From: Nibribacter koreensis
Lineage (GTDB): Bacteria > Bacteroidota > Bacteroidia > Cytophagales > Hymenobacteraceae
Assembly (NCBI RefSeq): GCF_039541795.1
Contig: NZ_BAABGX010000002.1
Location: 930,001-994,000 of the forward strand
Length of the DNA: 64,000 nt
Direction of reading: 5' to 3'
Of the stretch, positions 33,286 to 42,761 are shown one piece after another. The notes below the pieces were generated by a model that was not told where the DNA came from, ran no database searches, and was given only the letters and a program-made list of their open reading frames with translations. Numbering within the stretch: position 1 is the stretch's first letter; each line of letters opens with the position of its first letter. Position numbers and translations under genes: made by a program.

Positions 33286-34332
33286 TTAGAGAATCAGCAT
33301 CACGTCACCGTAGCTAAAGAACTTATATTCTTCTTTGATGGCGGTTCTGTAGGCTTCCATCACCAGGTCATATCCTCCAAAGGCGGCAGCCATCATCAAC
33401 AACGTTGACTCTGGCATGTGAAAGTTGGTGATGAGGCTGTTGGCTATTTTAAAGTCATACGGCGGGAAGATGAACTTATCCGTCCAGCCTTCATTGGCCT
33501 TTAGGCGGTTGTTGGCAGACACAGAAGACTCCATGGCGCGCATGGTAGTTGTCCCGATGGCACATACGCGCTTCTTGTTGTCCAAGGCGCGGTTCACCAT
33601 GGCGGCGGTCTCTTCTGTTACAAAGAACTGCTCAGAGTCTGTCTTGTGCTTGGTCAGGTCTTCTACGTCTACGGGTCTAAACGTACCCAGTCCCACGTGC
33701 AAGGTTACCGGGGCCACGTCTACGCCTTTCAGCTCCAGACGCTTCAAAACCTCTTTGGTAAAGTGCAGACCGGCGGTTGGGGCAGCCACGGCACCCGTGA
33801 TCTCTGCGTACACCGTTTGGTAACGCTCCTGGTCTTCTGGCTCTGGCTCGCGCTTGATGTATTTAGGCAGCGGCGTCTCGCCCAGGTCATGGATGGTCTT
33901 GTAGAACTCCTCATCTGTGCCGTCAAACAAGAATTTGATGGTACGGCCTCTGGAGGTGGTATTGTCAATCACTTCGGCTACCAGGTCACTGTCCCCAAAG
34001 TAGAGTTTGTTGCCTACCCGTATCTTGCGGGCCGGGTCTACTAGCACGTCCCATAAGTGAATGCGCTTGTCTAGCTCACGCAACAGGAACACCTCAATCT
34101 TGGCGCCGGTCTTCTCCTTGTTGCCGTACATGCGCGCCGGAAACACCTTGGTGTTGTTGGTCACCATCACGTCACCTTCGTCAAAATAACCAATGACGTC
34201 CTTAAAGATCTTGTGCTCAATCTTACCACTGTCACGGTGTAGCACCATCATGCGGGCTTCGTCGCGGTTGGCGGCTGGATGCGTGGCCAACAGACCTTCG
34301 GGCAGGTCAAACTTAAACTCAGATAACTTCAT
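33286..34332 (-). CDS. queA: S-adenosylmethionine:tRNA ribosyltransferase-isomerase
   Basis: 348 residues, usual length. The family landmarks are LPEGLLATHPAANRDEARMM near the start, NNTKVFPARMYG, AAPTAGLHFT, HVGLGTFRPV, GTTTMRAMES and NSLITNFHMPESTLLMM. The enzyme transfers and rearranges the ribosyl part of SAM onto preQ1-modified tRNA in queuosine biosynthesis. Two tandem -7 boxes lie upstream. It is divergent from the permease gene at 34439. Confidence 0.97.
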   Translation of the reverse strand: MKLSEFKFDLPEGLLATHPAANRDEARMMVLHRDSGKIEHKIFKDVIGYFDEGDVMVTNNTKVFPARMYGNKEKTGAKIEVFLLRELDKRIHLWDVLVDPARKIRVGNKLYFGDSDLVAEVIDNTTSRGRTIKFLFDGTDEEFYKTIHDLGETPLPKYIKREPEPEDQERYQTVYAEITGAVAAPTAGLHFTKEVLKRLELKGVDVAPVTLHVGLGTFRPVDVEDLTKHKTDSEQFFVTEETAAMVNRALDNKKRVCAIGTTTMRAMESSVSANNRLKANEGWTDKFIFPPYDFKIANSLITNFHMPESTLLMMAAAFGGYDLVMEAYRTAIKEEYKFFSYGDVMLIL

Positions 34333-34360
34333 ATTTAATATTACGGTATTAAAATATCTA

Positions 34361-34381
34361 CAAAAATAGAGGGCAAAGGTA
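34361..34381 (-). promoter_or_regulatory. Two -7 boxes for queA
   Basis: On the minus strand TACCTTTG (34381-34374) and TATTTTTG (34368-34361) both match TAnnTTTG. Either places the transcript start 20-40 nt before the queA ATG. Confidence 0.6.
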
Positions 34382-34438
34382 GGCAGATTGTCTTAATTTA
34401 TTTTACTTTTAGCCAACTAAGTTAACTTAAGGAGTAGA

Positions 34439-35692
34439 ATGATCTATTTACGGCTAGTTTTTGAAAGTGTACGCTTTGCGATGCAGGCCCTGAAGGCCAA
34501 CCTGTTACGCACGCTTCTTTCCTTGCTGGGCGTGACCATAGGTATTTTTGCCATCATCTCTGTATTTACGGTGGTGGACTCTCTAGAGCGCAGCATTAGG
34601 CAGAGCATGAGCTTTGTGGGCGAGCGCATCATCTACATTGAGAAATGGCCCTGGATTTTTAAGGGCGATGACATGCCCTGGTGGGAGTACATGAAGCGTC
34701 CGCCGGCCACGGTGCGCGAGTACCGCTACCTGGAAGAGACCCTGGAGAATGCAGAGGGCGTGGCCATTGTCTCCAGACGGGGCGGCAACACCTTCAAGCA
34801 CATGAACAACAGCATGACCGGCATCATGATGCAGGGCGTGTCCTTAAACTTTAACCAGGTGGCCGAAGTGCCCATTGTAGAGGGCCGCTATTTTACCCAG
34901 CAAGAGGTAGAAGGCTCCCGCAACGTAATCATCATTGGCCATGAGGTGGCAGAGAACCTGTTCCCGCAAGGCAACGGTCTGGGCCAGACCATTAAAGTGA
35001 TGGGCCAGCGCTTTACGGTGGTGGGCATCATGGAGAAACAAGGCGCCGGGCTGTTTGAAGGCCTGCCCACCAATGACAAGAACTCTTATGTGCCGTTTGG
35101 CGCGTTTGGGAAGATGTTTGCCGGCGGCCCCAGGGGCGTGCAACCGTCCTTGATGGTGAAAGGAAAAATAGACGACCCGGGCTTACAGAACCTGGAGTAT
35201 GAGGTACGCGGCAAGATGCGCACCATACGGGGCCTTAAGCCCTACCAGAATGACAGCTTTGCCATTAACCGCTCAGAGATGATGCAGGATGAGATCAGCA
35301 ACCTGTTCTCCATCATTGGGCTGGCCGGCTGGGTGATTGGCGGCTTCTCCATCCTAGTGGGGGGCTTTGGCATAGCCAACATCATGTTTGTGTCTGTAAA
35401 GGAGCGCACCAACATCATAGGCATTCAAAAGTCACTGGGGGCCAAGAACTTTTTCATCTTGTTCCAGTTCTTATTTGAGTCTGTGTTCCTGAGTTTGATT
35501 GGCGGGGGCGTGGGCATCTTGCTGGTGTCCTTGATCACGTTCATCCCTACGGGCTCTCTGGAGATAATCCTTACGCCCGGCAACATATTTTTAGGGCTGG
35601 GCGTATCGGTCGTGATTGGGGTATTGTCGGGTATCATTCCGGCGGTGATTGCCTCCCATCTTGACCCCGTGGTGGCCATCCGGTCAAAATAA
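34439..35692 (+). CDS. MacB-type ABC transporter permease (FtsX family)
   Basis: 417 residues. One N-terminal membrane helix (LLRTLLSLLGVTIGIFAIIS, about 21-40), a large periplasmic MacB-like domain (about 45-275), and three C-terminal helices (about 285-310, 340-365 and 375-405), the standard MacB/FtsX plan. It carries the conserved cytoplasmic segment SVKERTNIIGIQKSLGAKN. It needs an ATPase partner, probably encoded elsewhere since none is adjacent. It starts at ATG 34439 behind a TAAGGAG site. Confidence 0.9.
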   Translation: MIYLRLVFESVRFAMQALKANLLRTLLSLLGVTIGIFAIISVFTVVDSLERSIRQSMSFVGERIIYIEKWPWIFKGDDMPWWEYMKRPPATVREYRYLEETLENAEGVAIVSRRGGNTFKHMNNSMTGIMMQGVSLNFNQVAEVPIVEGRYFTQQEVEGSRNVIIIGHEVAENLFPQGNGLGQTIKVMGQRFTVVGIMEKQGAGLFEGLPTNDKNSYVPFGAFGKMFAGGPRGVQPSLMVKGKIDDPGLQNLEYEVRGKMRTIRGLKPYQNDSFAINRSEMMQDEISNLFSIIGLAGWVIGGFSILVGGFGIANIMFVSVKERTNIIGIQKSLGAKNFFILFQFLFESVFLSLIGGGVGILLVSLITFIPTGSLEIILTPGNIFLGLGVSVVIGVLSGIIPAVIASHLDPVVAIRSK

Positions 35693-35862
35693 AATCCTGG
35701 ATCTTAGTGAGCGTCGCTTTTACTGGATCTTAAAAAAGGTCCGGCCCGTTTCTGCGTCTCTTACTTTGCGCCAGGCAGTCCTGTTCTAAAGGCTTACAGA
35801 CCTCTATTCTGTACACAACCGCTCTCTTGTTAAAGGGCATACATCCTATTTAGTACCCGCTC

Positions 35863-35900
35863 CGTTTTCTGGCTGTTTTCCAGAAAAGAGGGCAAAAACG
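35863..35900. repeat. 38-bp palindromic element, copy 18
   Basis: CGTTTTCTGGCTGTTTTC and GAAAAGAGGGCAAAAACG. It is 13 nt upstream of the LOG-family start, in its leader. Confidence 0.9.
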
Positions 35901-35913
35901 ATTGATTGATATT

Positions 35914-36777
35914 ATGACGAAGTTGAGAAAAACCAGCAAGACCAAGTTGCAAGACGAGGTAAGCAACGTGGGCAGTGGTCAGACCATTGTCCAGCCAGAC
36001 GCCAATGACAACAAAGTATCCTCTTTGCATGAGGCTAAGAAGATGGCCAAGCGCGAGGTTCCCCAGATCTCTGAAGATGACAAGCGCATTAGAGAGGCAT
36101 TCACAGACAAGAACTGGAATGAAATTAAAATAGCCGACTCCTGGCAGATCTTCAAGGTGATGTCTGAGTTTGTGGAGGGCTTTGAGAAGATGGCCAAGAT
36201 TGGACCGTGCGTGTCTATTTTTGGTTCTGCCCGTACCAAGGCAGACAACCCGTACTACATCATGGCCGAAGAGATTGCCGCCAAACTGGTGCGCCACGGC
36301 TACGGCGTGATCACGGGCGGTGGCCCGGGCATTATGGAGGCTGGTAACAAAGGCGCGCACTCAGAGGGCGGACGCTCTGTGGGCTTGAACATCCACTTGC
36401 CGTTTGAGCAGTTCAATAACATTTACATTGACCCAGACAAGCTCATCAACTTTGACTACTTCTTTGTGCGCAAAGTGATGTTTGTGAAATATGCCCAGGG
36501 CTTTATTGGCATGCCCGGCGGTTTTGGGACATTGGACGAGTTGTTTGAAGCTATAACGTTAATCCAGACCAAGAAGATTGGCAAGTTCCCGATTGTGCTG
36601 GTAGGCAAGAAATACTGGCAGGGCATGTTTGACTGGATCAAGGAGGTGATGCTGGAGCAGGAAAGCAACATCAGCCCAGAAGACATGGACCTGGTACACC
36701 TGGTAGACAACGCCACCGACGCCGTAAAGGTGATTGACGATTTCTACAGCAAGTACCTGTTGTCTCCCAACTTCTAG
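35914..36777 (+). CDS. LOG-family (TIGR00730) Rossmann-fold protein
   Basis: 287 residues from ATG 35914 (an in-frame TTG exists 12 nt earlier). A polar N-terminal extension of about 80 residues precedes the lysine-decarboxylase-like domain with GGGPGIMEAGNKG and the signature PGGFGTLDE. Family members of known activity cleave nucleoside monophosphates (LOG cytokinin-type phosphoribohydrolases) or are PpnN-like; the name lysine decarboxylase is a misannotation. It is cytoplasmic and followed by a palindrome fused with a terminator. Confidence 0.9.
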   Translation: MTKLRKTSKTKLQDEVSNVGSGQTIVQPDANDNKVSSLHEAKKMAKREVPQISEDDKRIREAFTDKNWNEIKIADSWQIFKVMSEFVEGFEKMAKIGPCVSIFGSARTKADNPYYIMAEEIAAKLVRHGYGVITGGGPGIMEAGNKGAHSEGGRSVGLNIHLPFEQFNNIYIDPDKLINFDYFFVRKVMFVKYAQGFIGMPGGFGTLDELFEAITLIQTKKIGKFPIVLVGKKYWQGMFDWIKEVMLEQESNISPEDMDLVHLVDNATDAVKVIDDFYSKYLLSPNF

Positions 36778-36800
36778 GAGAAGCATTTACAAGACACGGC

Positions 36801-36838
36801 CGTTTTTGGCCTGTTTTCCAGAAAAGAGCCCGAAAACG
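36801..36838. repeat. 38-bp palindromic element, copy 19 (arm co-opted by terminator)
   Basis: Left arm CGTTTTTGGCCTGTTTTC is the exact consensus half-site. Right arm GAAAAGAGCCCGAAAACG is remodelled as the ascending strand of the next terminator. Confidence 0.93.
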
Positions 36839-36857
36839 AAAGTCTTCGGGCTCTTTT
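36822..36857 (+). terminator. Terminator using the palindrome's right arm
   Basis: Stem AAAAGAGCCCGAA / TTCGGGCTCTTTT (13 bp) with a 10-nt loop and a following T-rich stretch. It ends the LOG-family transcript. Confidence 0.9.
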
Positions 36858-36955
36858 GGTTTTAGGCGCATGAATGATGCTCAGAAATAAACTCGGCTTA
36901 CTTATGGAAATATAGTCATCTGCGCATCTTCCAAGCATTCAACTACCTCGCTCCT

Positions 36956-37693
36956 ATGAGAAACGCGCTACTCTTCTCGATTGGCTTCCTGCTCATACTT
37001 TCCTGCAAACAGCCCCAGCCGCCTAAACTGAGTTTAAAGGAGTGCACGTACCAGACTGGCAATCCCAATTTGCAGTTGTATAATGACGTCTTGATAGCGC
37101 TAATAGAAAACAACTCTCAAGGATATTTGGGTAGAAGCTTTGCAGACTCTGTAAGTAAGATACATAACTTATATGAACCATAAGACTCAATCAGGACCTA
37201 TGAAAAACTCAGAAAGGTGTATGCCTTGTACGGCCAACGCCAGCGAGCCATTTTTAAACGGCCAGAAAAATGGTGTACGCTTTACCTTGACACCACCTGG
37301 AATGGCAAGCACCACTTTGAGGACATGCTTAGATATTACGCGAAAGACAGCACAGAACAGTTTTTTAGGCGTCACTTCGGTTTTGAAGCACCGGATTGGA
37401 AACCTCATTATCTCTATACCCTGCAAACCCAGCAGAAAGAATTCACCGCCAAGGACTTTTCAACCTGCACGTTCAAAGTAGCTGATATAAAGGATTATCA
37501 ACAGGATAAGAACAACTGCGAAGTGGGCCGCATGCAGTTCTCAAAAGCGATCTATAATCAAGATCAGACCAAAGCCTGGCTATATTATGAATTCTTTTGC
37601 GGTGGTACCTGCGGCATGGGCGAAGTATTAACGGTAGAGAAGGTAAAGCACAAATGGGTCATAAAAAGGGCTGATCAGCAATGGATCTCTTAG
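36956..37693 (+). pseudogene. Lipoprotein gene interrupted by an in-frame TAA
   Basis: One continuous frame of 245 codons is broken only by TAA at 37181-37183 (codon 76). The first part has a lipoprotein signal with lipobox LILSC. The part after the stop (DSIRTYEKLRKVYALYGQ ...) continues in the same frame with coding character, including FFRRHFGFEAPDWK and FFCGGTCGMGEV, to the stop at 37693. A GTG at 37217 could restart translation, but the product would lack a signal. Most likely a nonsense mutation or sequencing error. The family is not recognised. Confidence 0.75.
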
Positions 37694-37759
37694 ATGTTTA
37701 CCATCTTTGCATGAAAGACGCGGTTTTTGCGTTAACCACTAAAGCCGCCTTTACTCTCC

Positions 37760-38395
37760 ATGAGCATAGACAGTACCAAAAGACAGAAACAGGCGCGCGT
37801 TCTGCGTGACTTCAGAAAAGTGCACCGGCTCACGGGGGCTCTGCTGTTTGTGTTCTTTTTTGTGATCTCCATCACGGGACTGCTGCTGGGTTGGAAGAAG
37901 CACACGGGCGGCCTAATTCTGGCCAAAACCTATACCGGCACGTCTACCAACCTGCAAGACTGGCTCCCTGTGGACAGCCTCACCCAGAATGCCTTTAAAG
38001 CGGTAAAAGACTCCCTAGGCATGGACACTACCATGCTCACCCTGGACCGCATTGACATGCGACCAGACAAAGGCACTGTCAAGTTTCTGTTTGTGGAAGA
38101 ATATTTGGGCGTACAGTTAGACGCGGCCACGGGCAAAGTCCTGCACCTAGAAACCCGCCGCGCCGACTTCATTGAGAACCTGCACGACGGTTCTATTCTG
38201 GACCGCATCTTCGGCGTTGACAGTGGCACGCTCAAAGTCATTTACAGCACCATCATGGGCGTGGCCTTGCTCATCTTCACCATCACGGGTTTCTGGTTGT
38301 GGTACGGGCCCAAACGCATGAAGCAGGGCAGCTCCGCTTCTCTCTCCCCTACCACGACCGTCCATAGACCAGCCAGACCACTCAGAGGCAACTAG
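37760..38395 (+). CDS. PepSY-associated TM-domain protein
   Basis: 211 residues. A basic N-terminus (STKRQKQARVLRDFRKVHRLTG), a membrane helix (about 28-48), a periplasmic PepSY-like region (about 60-160) and a second membrane helix (about 170-192), then a Ser/Thr/Arg tail. The HRLTG segment and the closing W-x-W-Y-G-P are typical of PepSY_TM proteins, some of which are ferric-reductase-like. No redox partner is adjacent. Confidence 0.85.
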   Translation: MSIDSTKRQKQARVLRDFRKVHRLTGALLFVFFFVISITGLLLGWKKHTGGLILAKTYTGTSTNLQDWLPVDSLTQNAFKAVKDSLGMDTTMLTLDRIDMRPDKGTVKFLFVEEYLGVQLDAATGKVLHLETRRADFIENLHDGSILDRIFGVDSGTLKVIYSTIMGVALLIFTITGFWLWYGPKRMKQGSSASLSPTTTVHRPARPLRGN

Positions 38396-38460
38396 CATCC
38401 AGATTTTTAGCCTGTGCATCATTCCTGTTTCAGGGAAAAATCCACAAAAGCCTAACAAGT

Positions 38461-38498
38461 CGTTTTGGGGCTATTTTCTGGAAATGAGGCTAAAAGCG
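38461..38498. repeat. 38-bp palindromic element, copy 20
   Basis: CGTTTTGGGGCTATTTTC and GGAAATGAGGCTAAAAGCG. It lies 65 nt after the PepSY gene and 101 nt before the T9SS protein start. Confidence 0.9.
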
Positions 38499-38562
38499 TA
38501 AGTAACTGAGGCTGTGATACAAATAGCTTCCTCAGGCTATTTTAATTCCCCTTTGGCTTTCT

Positions 38563-38570
38563 TAGATTTG
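38563..38570 (+). promoter_or_regulatory. -7 box TAGATTTG upstream of the GTG-start T9SS gene
   Basis: A perfect TAnnTTTG match, 29 nt before GTG 38600, supporting this unusual start codon. Confidence 0.55.
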
Positions 38571-38599
38571 CCTCCCCAATTCTATCTAAACCCTTTTTT

Positions 38600-41341
38600 G
38601 TGCGTTCATCTGTTCTTTCCAGGTTGCTGGTTGGCGGCGTCTTGGCCTTTTTCTGTCTGCTCTGTTGTGTACCTAAAAGCGCTTTTGCCCAGGGGCAGGG
38701 CACGTATTGGTACTTCGGGAATAACGCTGCGCTGGATTTTAGCTCTGGTAGTCCTAAGCCCTTGCTCAACAGCGCCATGAATACCTCTGAGGGCTGTGCC
38801 TCTATCTCGGATGCGCAGGGCAACCTGCTTTTTTACACAGATGGCATCACCGTTTGGAGTCATGACCACAAGGTAATGGCAGACGGCACTGGGTTAATGG
38901 GTCACTCTTCTACGGCGCAGGCCGCAGTGGTGGTCCCGGCGCCGGGCCAGCCCCAGCGGTATTACATCTTCACTAATGCCAACAACGCGCAACCAAACGG
39001 CCTCAGGTACAGCATCGTAGACATGTCTTTGTATGGCGGCAAGGGACAGGTGATAGAGAAGAACATGTTTTTGGCGGCGCCCGTCTCTGAGATGGTCACG
39101 GCAGTGCAACACGCCAACCGGCAGGACATCTGGGTGATTTGCCACGAGTACGGCACCAACACCTTCAAAACGTTTCTGGTCACTAAAAACGGTGTACAGA
39201 CACAACCTGTCATCAGCCAGACAGGCAAGATTCACAAAGCAGAGAATGCTAATACCACAGCCATTGGTTGTATGAAGGCATCTCCAGACGGCCGCCGACT
39301 GGCGGTGGCCTCTTTTGGCGTAGGCGTAGAAGTGTATGACTTTAACGCCTCAACGGGAACCATCTTCAACCCCATTGCCATCAATGGCTTTTTTAACGGG
39401 TATGGCGTTGAGTTTTCTCCGGACATGTCTAAGCTCTACTACACCACTTCTGGCAACATAGACTTGATGCAGGTCAATCTTTTGGCGGGCAGTCCGGCCT
39501 TGGTGGCCTCCTCTGCGGTGCGCATTGCCAACATTGGCCAGGACGGCGCCCAGCGCTACGTAGGCGGAAGCTTGCAGATAGGCCCAGACGGAAAGATCTA
39601 CGTGGCCCGGCCTACCAGCAAACACCTGGGCGTGATCCATCAGCCCAATGCCTTGGGCGCGGCCTGCCAGTACGTAGATCAAGGCGTGGACTTGGGCGGG
39701 GGCATTAGCATGTGTGGCCTACCGGTGTTTGTGCAGAGCTTTTTCTACTATGACGGCGAGCTGAAAATGACCAACACTTGCTTTGGCGAGGAGACCACTT
39801 TCAAACTGAACGTGGCGCCCAACGCCCCGGCGCCCCTGTCCACGCTTTGGGAGTTTGGGGACCCAGCCTCAGGCGTCTTGAACACTTCTACCCAAGCCAT
39901 TGGCAAGCATAGATTCTCCGCGCCGGGCACCTACAAAGTCAAGCTTACCCGCACCTTCATCAACACCTTAGAGGAGTATACCATTGAATTTGTAGTGAAC
40001 CCCTTGCCCAACGTAAACCTGGGGCTAGACCGCCAGATTTGCCCGGGCACGCCCGTAACGCTGGATGCCACCGTGGCAGGCGCTACTTCTTACCTCTGGA
40101 GCAACGGCCTCACCACGCCCACTCTCACCACCTCTACCCCGGGCACTTATTCTGTGCAAGTGACCTCGGCAACGGGTTGCGTGAATACAGACGAAGTAGT
40201 CATCTCCTTGCTTCCGGTACCCGCCTTTGATTTGGGACCAAACAAAGAGCTCTGTGAAGGAGAGGTTATGGTACTGGACGCTTTGCCCACCAACGCCGCC
40301 GGCGCTACCTTTAGGTGGCAGGATGGCAGCACCAAGAATTCCTTTACGGTGACCAAACCAGGCCGCTATGAAGTCACTGTCACCAGCCCAAATGGCTGCT
40401 CCATTACAGACGCAGTCACGGTAACATACAAACCATTGCCCATCGTCAACCTGGGGCCGGACCGCGTGCTGTGCACCAATGACCCGCTCACCTTAGGCAC
40501 TGCGCAAACCGGTGCTATCTACAAATGGTCCACGGGCGCTACTTCGGCTACTATTTCACCCACAGCAAGCGGGACGTACTGGCAGGATATCACTATCAAC
40601 GGATGTACCTCCAGAGACGAGGTGAACGTGCTTTTCAACCCATTACCGGTAGTTAACCTAGGCAAGGACACTACCCTGTGCGAAGGCCAGACGCTGCTTC
40701 TTAACGCAGCACGCGCCAACGCCACCTACAAATGGAAAGACGGTTCTACGCAACCCACCTTGCTTGTCAATGCGCCCGGCACGTATTGGGTAGATGTGAC
40801 CAATGAGTTCAACTGCACCACCCGCGACGAGATAAAAGTCTATTACCTGAATCCCCCAACCATTGAACTGGGCAATGATACCACCATTTGCAACGGCGAT
40901 GTACTGACCATTGGCCAGACACTGCCTGACGTGACTTACAAATGGTCTGACGGTTCTACTAATGCCACTTTGGATGTAACCAAACCCGGCACCTACCGCG
41001 TCACGGTCTCTTTGCAGGACATCTGTATTGAGTCTGATGCCATCACCATAAAGGCAAAAGATTGCGTAGCCGGCTTGTTCATTCCCAACATCTTCACGCC
41101 CAACGGCGATGGCATCAATGACAACTTCTTCATTATGGGCTTGCTGAATCCAAAGAATACCACCGATGCCGTTCGCTGGGAACTGTCTGTTTATGACCGC
41201 TGGGGCAAGCGGGTCTATTACACCAAGGACTATAGAAATGAATGGGAAGGAAAGGGCTTTTCTGACGGGGTGTACTATTACCATTTAGCCAATAACCAGG
41301 ACGGCCGCCTGCTCAAAGGTTGGGTGGAGATTGTCCGGTAA
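38600..41341 (+). CDS. Large secreted protein with tandem Ig/PKD-like repeats and gliding-motility C-terminal domain
   Basis: 913 residues, GTG start (no in-frame ATG nearby). Signal peptide (about 1-30), an N-terminal beta-propeller-like region (about 34-400), a PKD-like unit (about 400-460), then five units of roughly 70-80 residues with the pattern LPxVNLGxDxxLCxG ... YxWxxGSTxxT ... PGTYxVxVT. A C-terminal type B sorting domain (PNIFTPNGDGINDNF ... VYDRWGKRVY, about 825-913) sends it through the type IX secretion system. It is probably a surface adhesin or matrix protein. The gene ends 18 nt before the aldolase-like gene. Confidence 0.92.
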   Translation: MRSSVLSRLLVGGVLAFFCLLCCVPKSAFAQGQGTYWYFGNNAALDFSSGSPKPLLNSAMNTSEGCASISDAQGNLLFYTDGITVWSHDHKVMADGTGLMGHSSTAQAAVVVPAPGQPQRYYIFTNANNAQPNGLRYSIVDMSLYGGKGQVIEKNMFLAAPVSEMVTAVQHANRQDIWVICHEYGTNTFKTFLVTKNGVQTQPVISQTGKIHKAENANTTAIGCMKASPDGRRLAVASFGVGVEVYDFNASTGTIFNPIAINGFFNGYGVEFSPDMSKLYYTTSGNIDLMQVNLLAGSPALVASSAVRIANIGQDGAQRYVGGSLQIGPDGKIYVARPTSKHLGVIHQPNALGAACQYVDQGVDLGGGISMCGLPVFVQSFFYYDGELKMTNTCFGEETTFKLNVAPNAPAPLSTLWEFGDPASGVLNTSTQAIGKHRFSAPGTYKVKLTRTFINTLEEYTIEFVVNPLPNVNLGLDRQICPGTPVTLDATVAGATSYLWSNGLTTPTLTTSTPGTYSVQVTSATGCVNTDEVVISLLPVPAFDLGPNKELCEGEVMVLDALPTNAAGATFRWQDGSTKNSFTVTKPGRYEVTVTSPNGCSITDAVTVTYKPLPIVNLGPDRVLCTNDPLTLGTAQTGAIYKWSTGATSATISPTASGTYWQDITINGCTSRDEVNVLFNPLPVVNLGKDTTLCEGQTLLLNAARANATYKWKDGSTQPTLLVNAPGTYWVDVTNEFNCTTRDEIKVYYLNPPTIELGNDTTICNGDVLTIGQTLPDVTYKWSDGSTNATLDVTKPGTYRVTVSLQDICIESDAITIKAKDCVAGLFIPNIFTPNGDGINDNFFIMGLLNPKNTTDAVRWELSVYDRWGKRVYYTKDYRNEWEGKGFSDGVYYYHLANNQDGRLLKGWVEIVR

Positions 41342-41359
41342 ATTCTGTTGCTTTACGGT

Positions 41360-42478
41360 ATGGCTAACATTTCCCTTGACCAAATTACTGAACCTACCCT
41401 GCTCCTGAATGAGCAGATTGCCAAGGCCAACATCCAGCGCATGGCCCAGAAAGCCCAACGCGCCGGGGTGCATTTGCGCCCGCATTTTAAGACGCACCAA
41501 AGCTGGCAGGTAGGGGAATGGTTTAGGGAAGTCGGCACCACCGCCATCACGGTTTCTTCTGTGAAGATGGCGCAGTACTTTGCCCGGCATGGCTGGCAGG
41601 ATATTACGGTGGCCTTTCCCTTGAACCGTCGTCAATTACCTCAAATTCAGGAACTGGCTCAACAGGTTACGTTGGGCTTGGTGATCACGTCTTCGGACGA
41701 TGTGGCTTTCCTGCGCGAGCATCTGCAAACCCCAGTAAATATCTGGATTAAGGCAGACACTGGGTACGGCCGCACTGGCATCAAAGCTGAAGACATTGCT
41801 ACGCTGGATTTGATTTTGAATGAATTGAAGCAACCCTCGGCGCATACGTTCCAAGGATTTCTGGCGCACGCTGGGCATTCCTACAAAGCCAGAGGAAAAG
41901 AGGAGATTGCCGCCGTGCATCAGCAGACCTTGGACAAGATGCGCGGCTTGAAAGAACGTTACCTAGGTGACTGGCCAAATCTGCAACTTTCCATCGGTGA
42001 CACGCCGTGTTGCAGTGTCATGGAAGATTTTGCTGGCATAGATGAGATACGCCCCGGCAACTACGTTTTCTATGACCTCACCCAGCACCAAATTGGCTCC
42101 TGCCAACTGCAGGACATTGCCGTTGCGCTGGCTTGCCCCGTGGTAGCTCTGCACCCAAACCGCAACGAAGTCATTCTCTATGGTGGCTCCGTGCATTTCT
42201 CCAAAGACGTCCTGCCTTTGCCTGACGGCAATATCTTCGGGTTGGTAGTGCCTTTGACCGAGAATGGTTGGGGTGAACCTCTGGCAGATACGGCGGTGGT
42301 CTCCCTCTCTCAGGAGCACGGCATTGTTCGCACCACGCCAGCATTGATGCACCATTTCCAGCAAGGCGGTTTGGTGGGTGTGTTACCAGTGCACTCTTGT
42401 TTGACGGCAGATGTTGCCAGGAGTTATTTGACCTTGACCGGTGAACGGCTGGAGCATTTGAGCGGCATAGTATTGTAA
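41360..42478 (+). CDS. D-threonine aldolase / D-serine dehydratase family PLP enzyme
   Basis: 372 residues from ATG 41360 (an in-frame TTG lies 12 nt upstream). The alanine-racemase-type barrel has the PLP Lys in RPHFKTHQ (K44) and HAGHSY/DTGYGRTG segments. The C-terminal beta domain carries a metal-binding-type H-S-C (H345, C347), as in eukaryote-type D-serine dehydratases. The enzyme should remove or cleave a D-hydroxy amino acid in the cytoplasm. The short gap behind the T9SS gene suggests readthrough or an internal promoter rather than a shared pathway. Confidence 0.9.
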   Translation: MANISLDQITEPTLLLNEQIAKANIQRMAQKAQRAGVHLRPHFKTHQSWQVGEWFREVGTTAITVSSVKMAQYFARHGWQDITVAFPLNRRQLPQIQELAQQVTLGLVITSSDDVAFLREHLQTPVNIWIKADTGYGRTGIKAEDIATLDLILNELKQPSAHTFQGFLAHAGHSYKARGKEEIAAVHQQTLDKMRGLKERYLGDWPNLQLSIGDTPCCSVMEDFAGIDEIRPGNYVFYDLTQHQIGSCQLQDIAVALACPVVALHPNRNEVILYGGSVHFSKDVLPLPDGNIFGLVVPLTENGWGEPLADTAVVSLSQEHGIVRTTPALMHHFQQGGLVGVLPVHSCLTADVARSYLTLTGERLEHLSGIVL

Positions 42479-42587
42479 GGACAGAGAGACACTCGCAGGA
42501 GCTTCGCACACTACTAGGTCTAGCATCTATGGGATCTGACAATTATGAAGCTGGCTCATCTTGGTCGCCTAGCTCCTCGTTCCCTCT

Positions 42588-42678
42588 CTGTCATCCTGAA
42601 AGGATCTTGGTAACGAACTAGACAGGCGCTCAAATAAACGGTACTATAGCTTGCCCACAAGATCTTTCCAAGATGACA
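42588..42678. repeat. Imperfect inverted repeat TGTCATCC...GATGACA
   Basis: The left arm TGTCATCCTGAAAGGATCTTG (42589-42609; 21 nt) pairs with 42658-42678 with four mismatches. The left half, including CGAACTAGACAGGCG, recurs at 55283-55324. Confidence 0.65.
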
Positions 42679-42691
42679 AAAGTGAGGTAAT

Positions 42692-42729
42692 CGTTTTTAG
42701 CCTGCTTTATGGAAAATAGACCACAAACG
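42692..42729. repeat. 38-bp palindromic element, copy 21
   Basis: CGTTTTTAGCCTGCTTTA and GGAAAATAGACCACAAACG. It is 32 nt before the Pro-rich lipoprotein start. Confidence 0.88.
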
Positions 42730-42761
42730 CATCTAATCAAAAACACTTCTTGCCTATTCAC

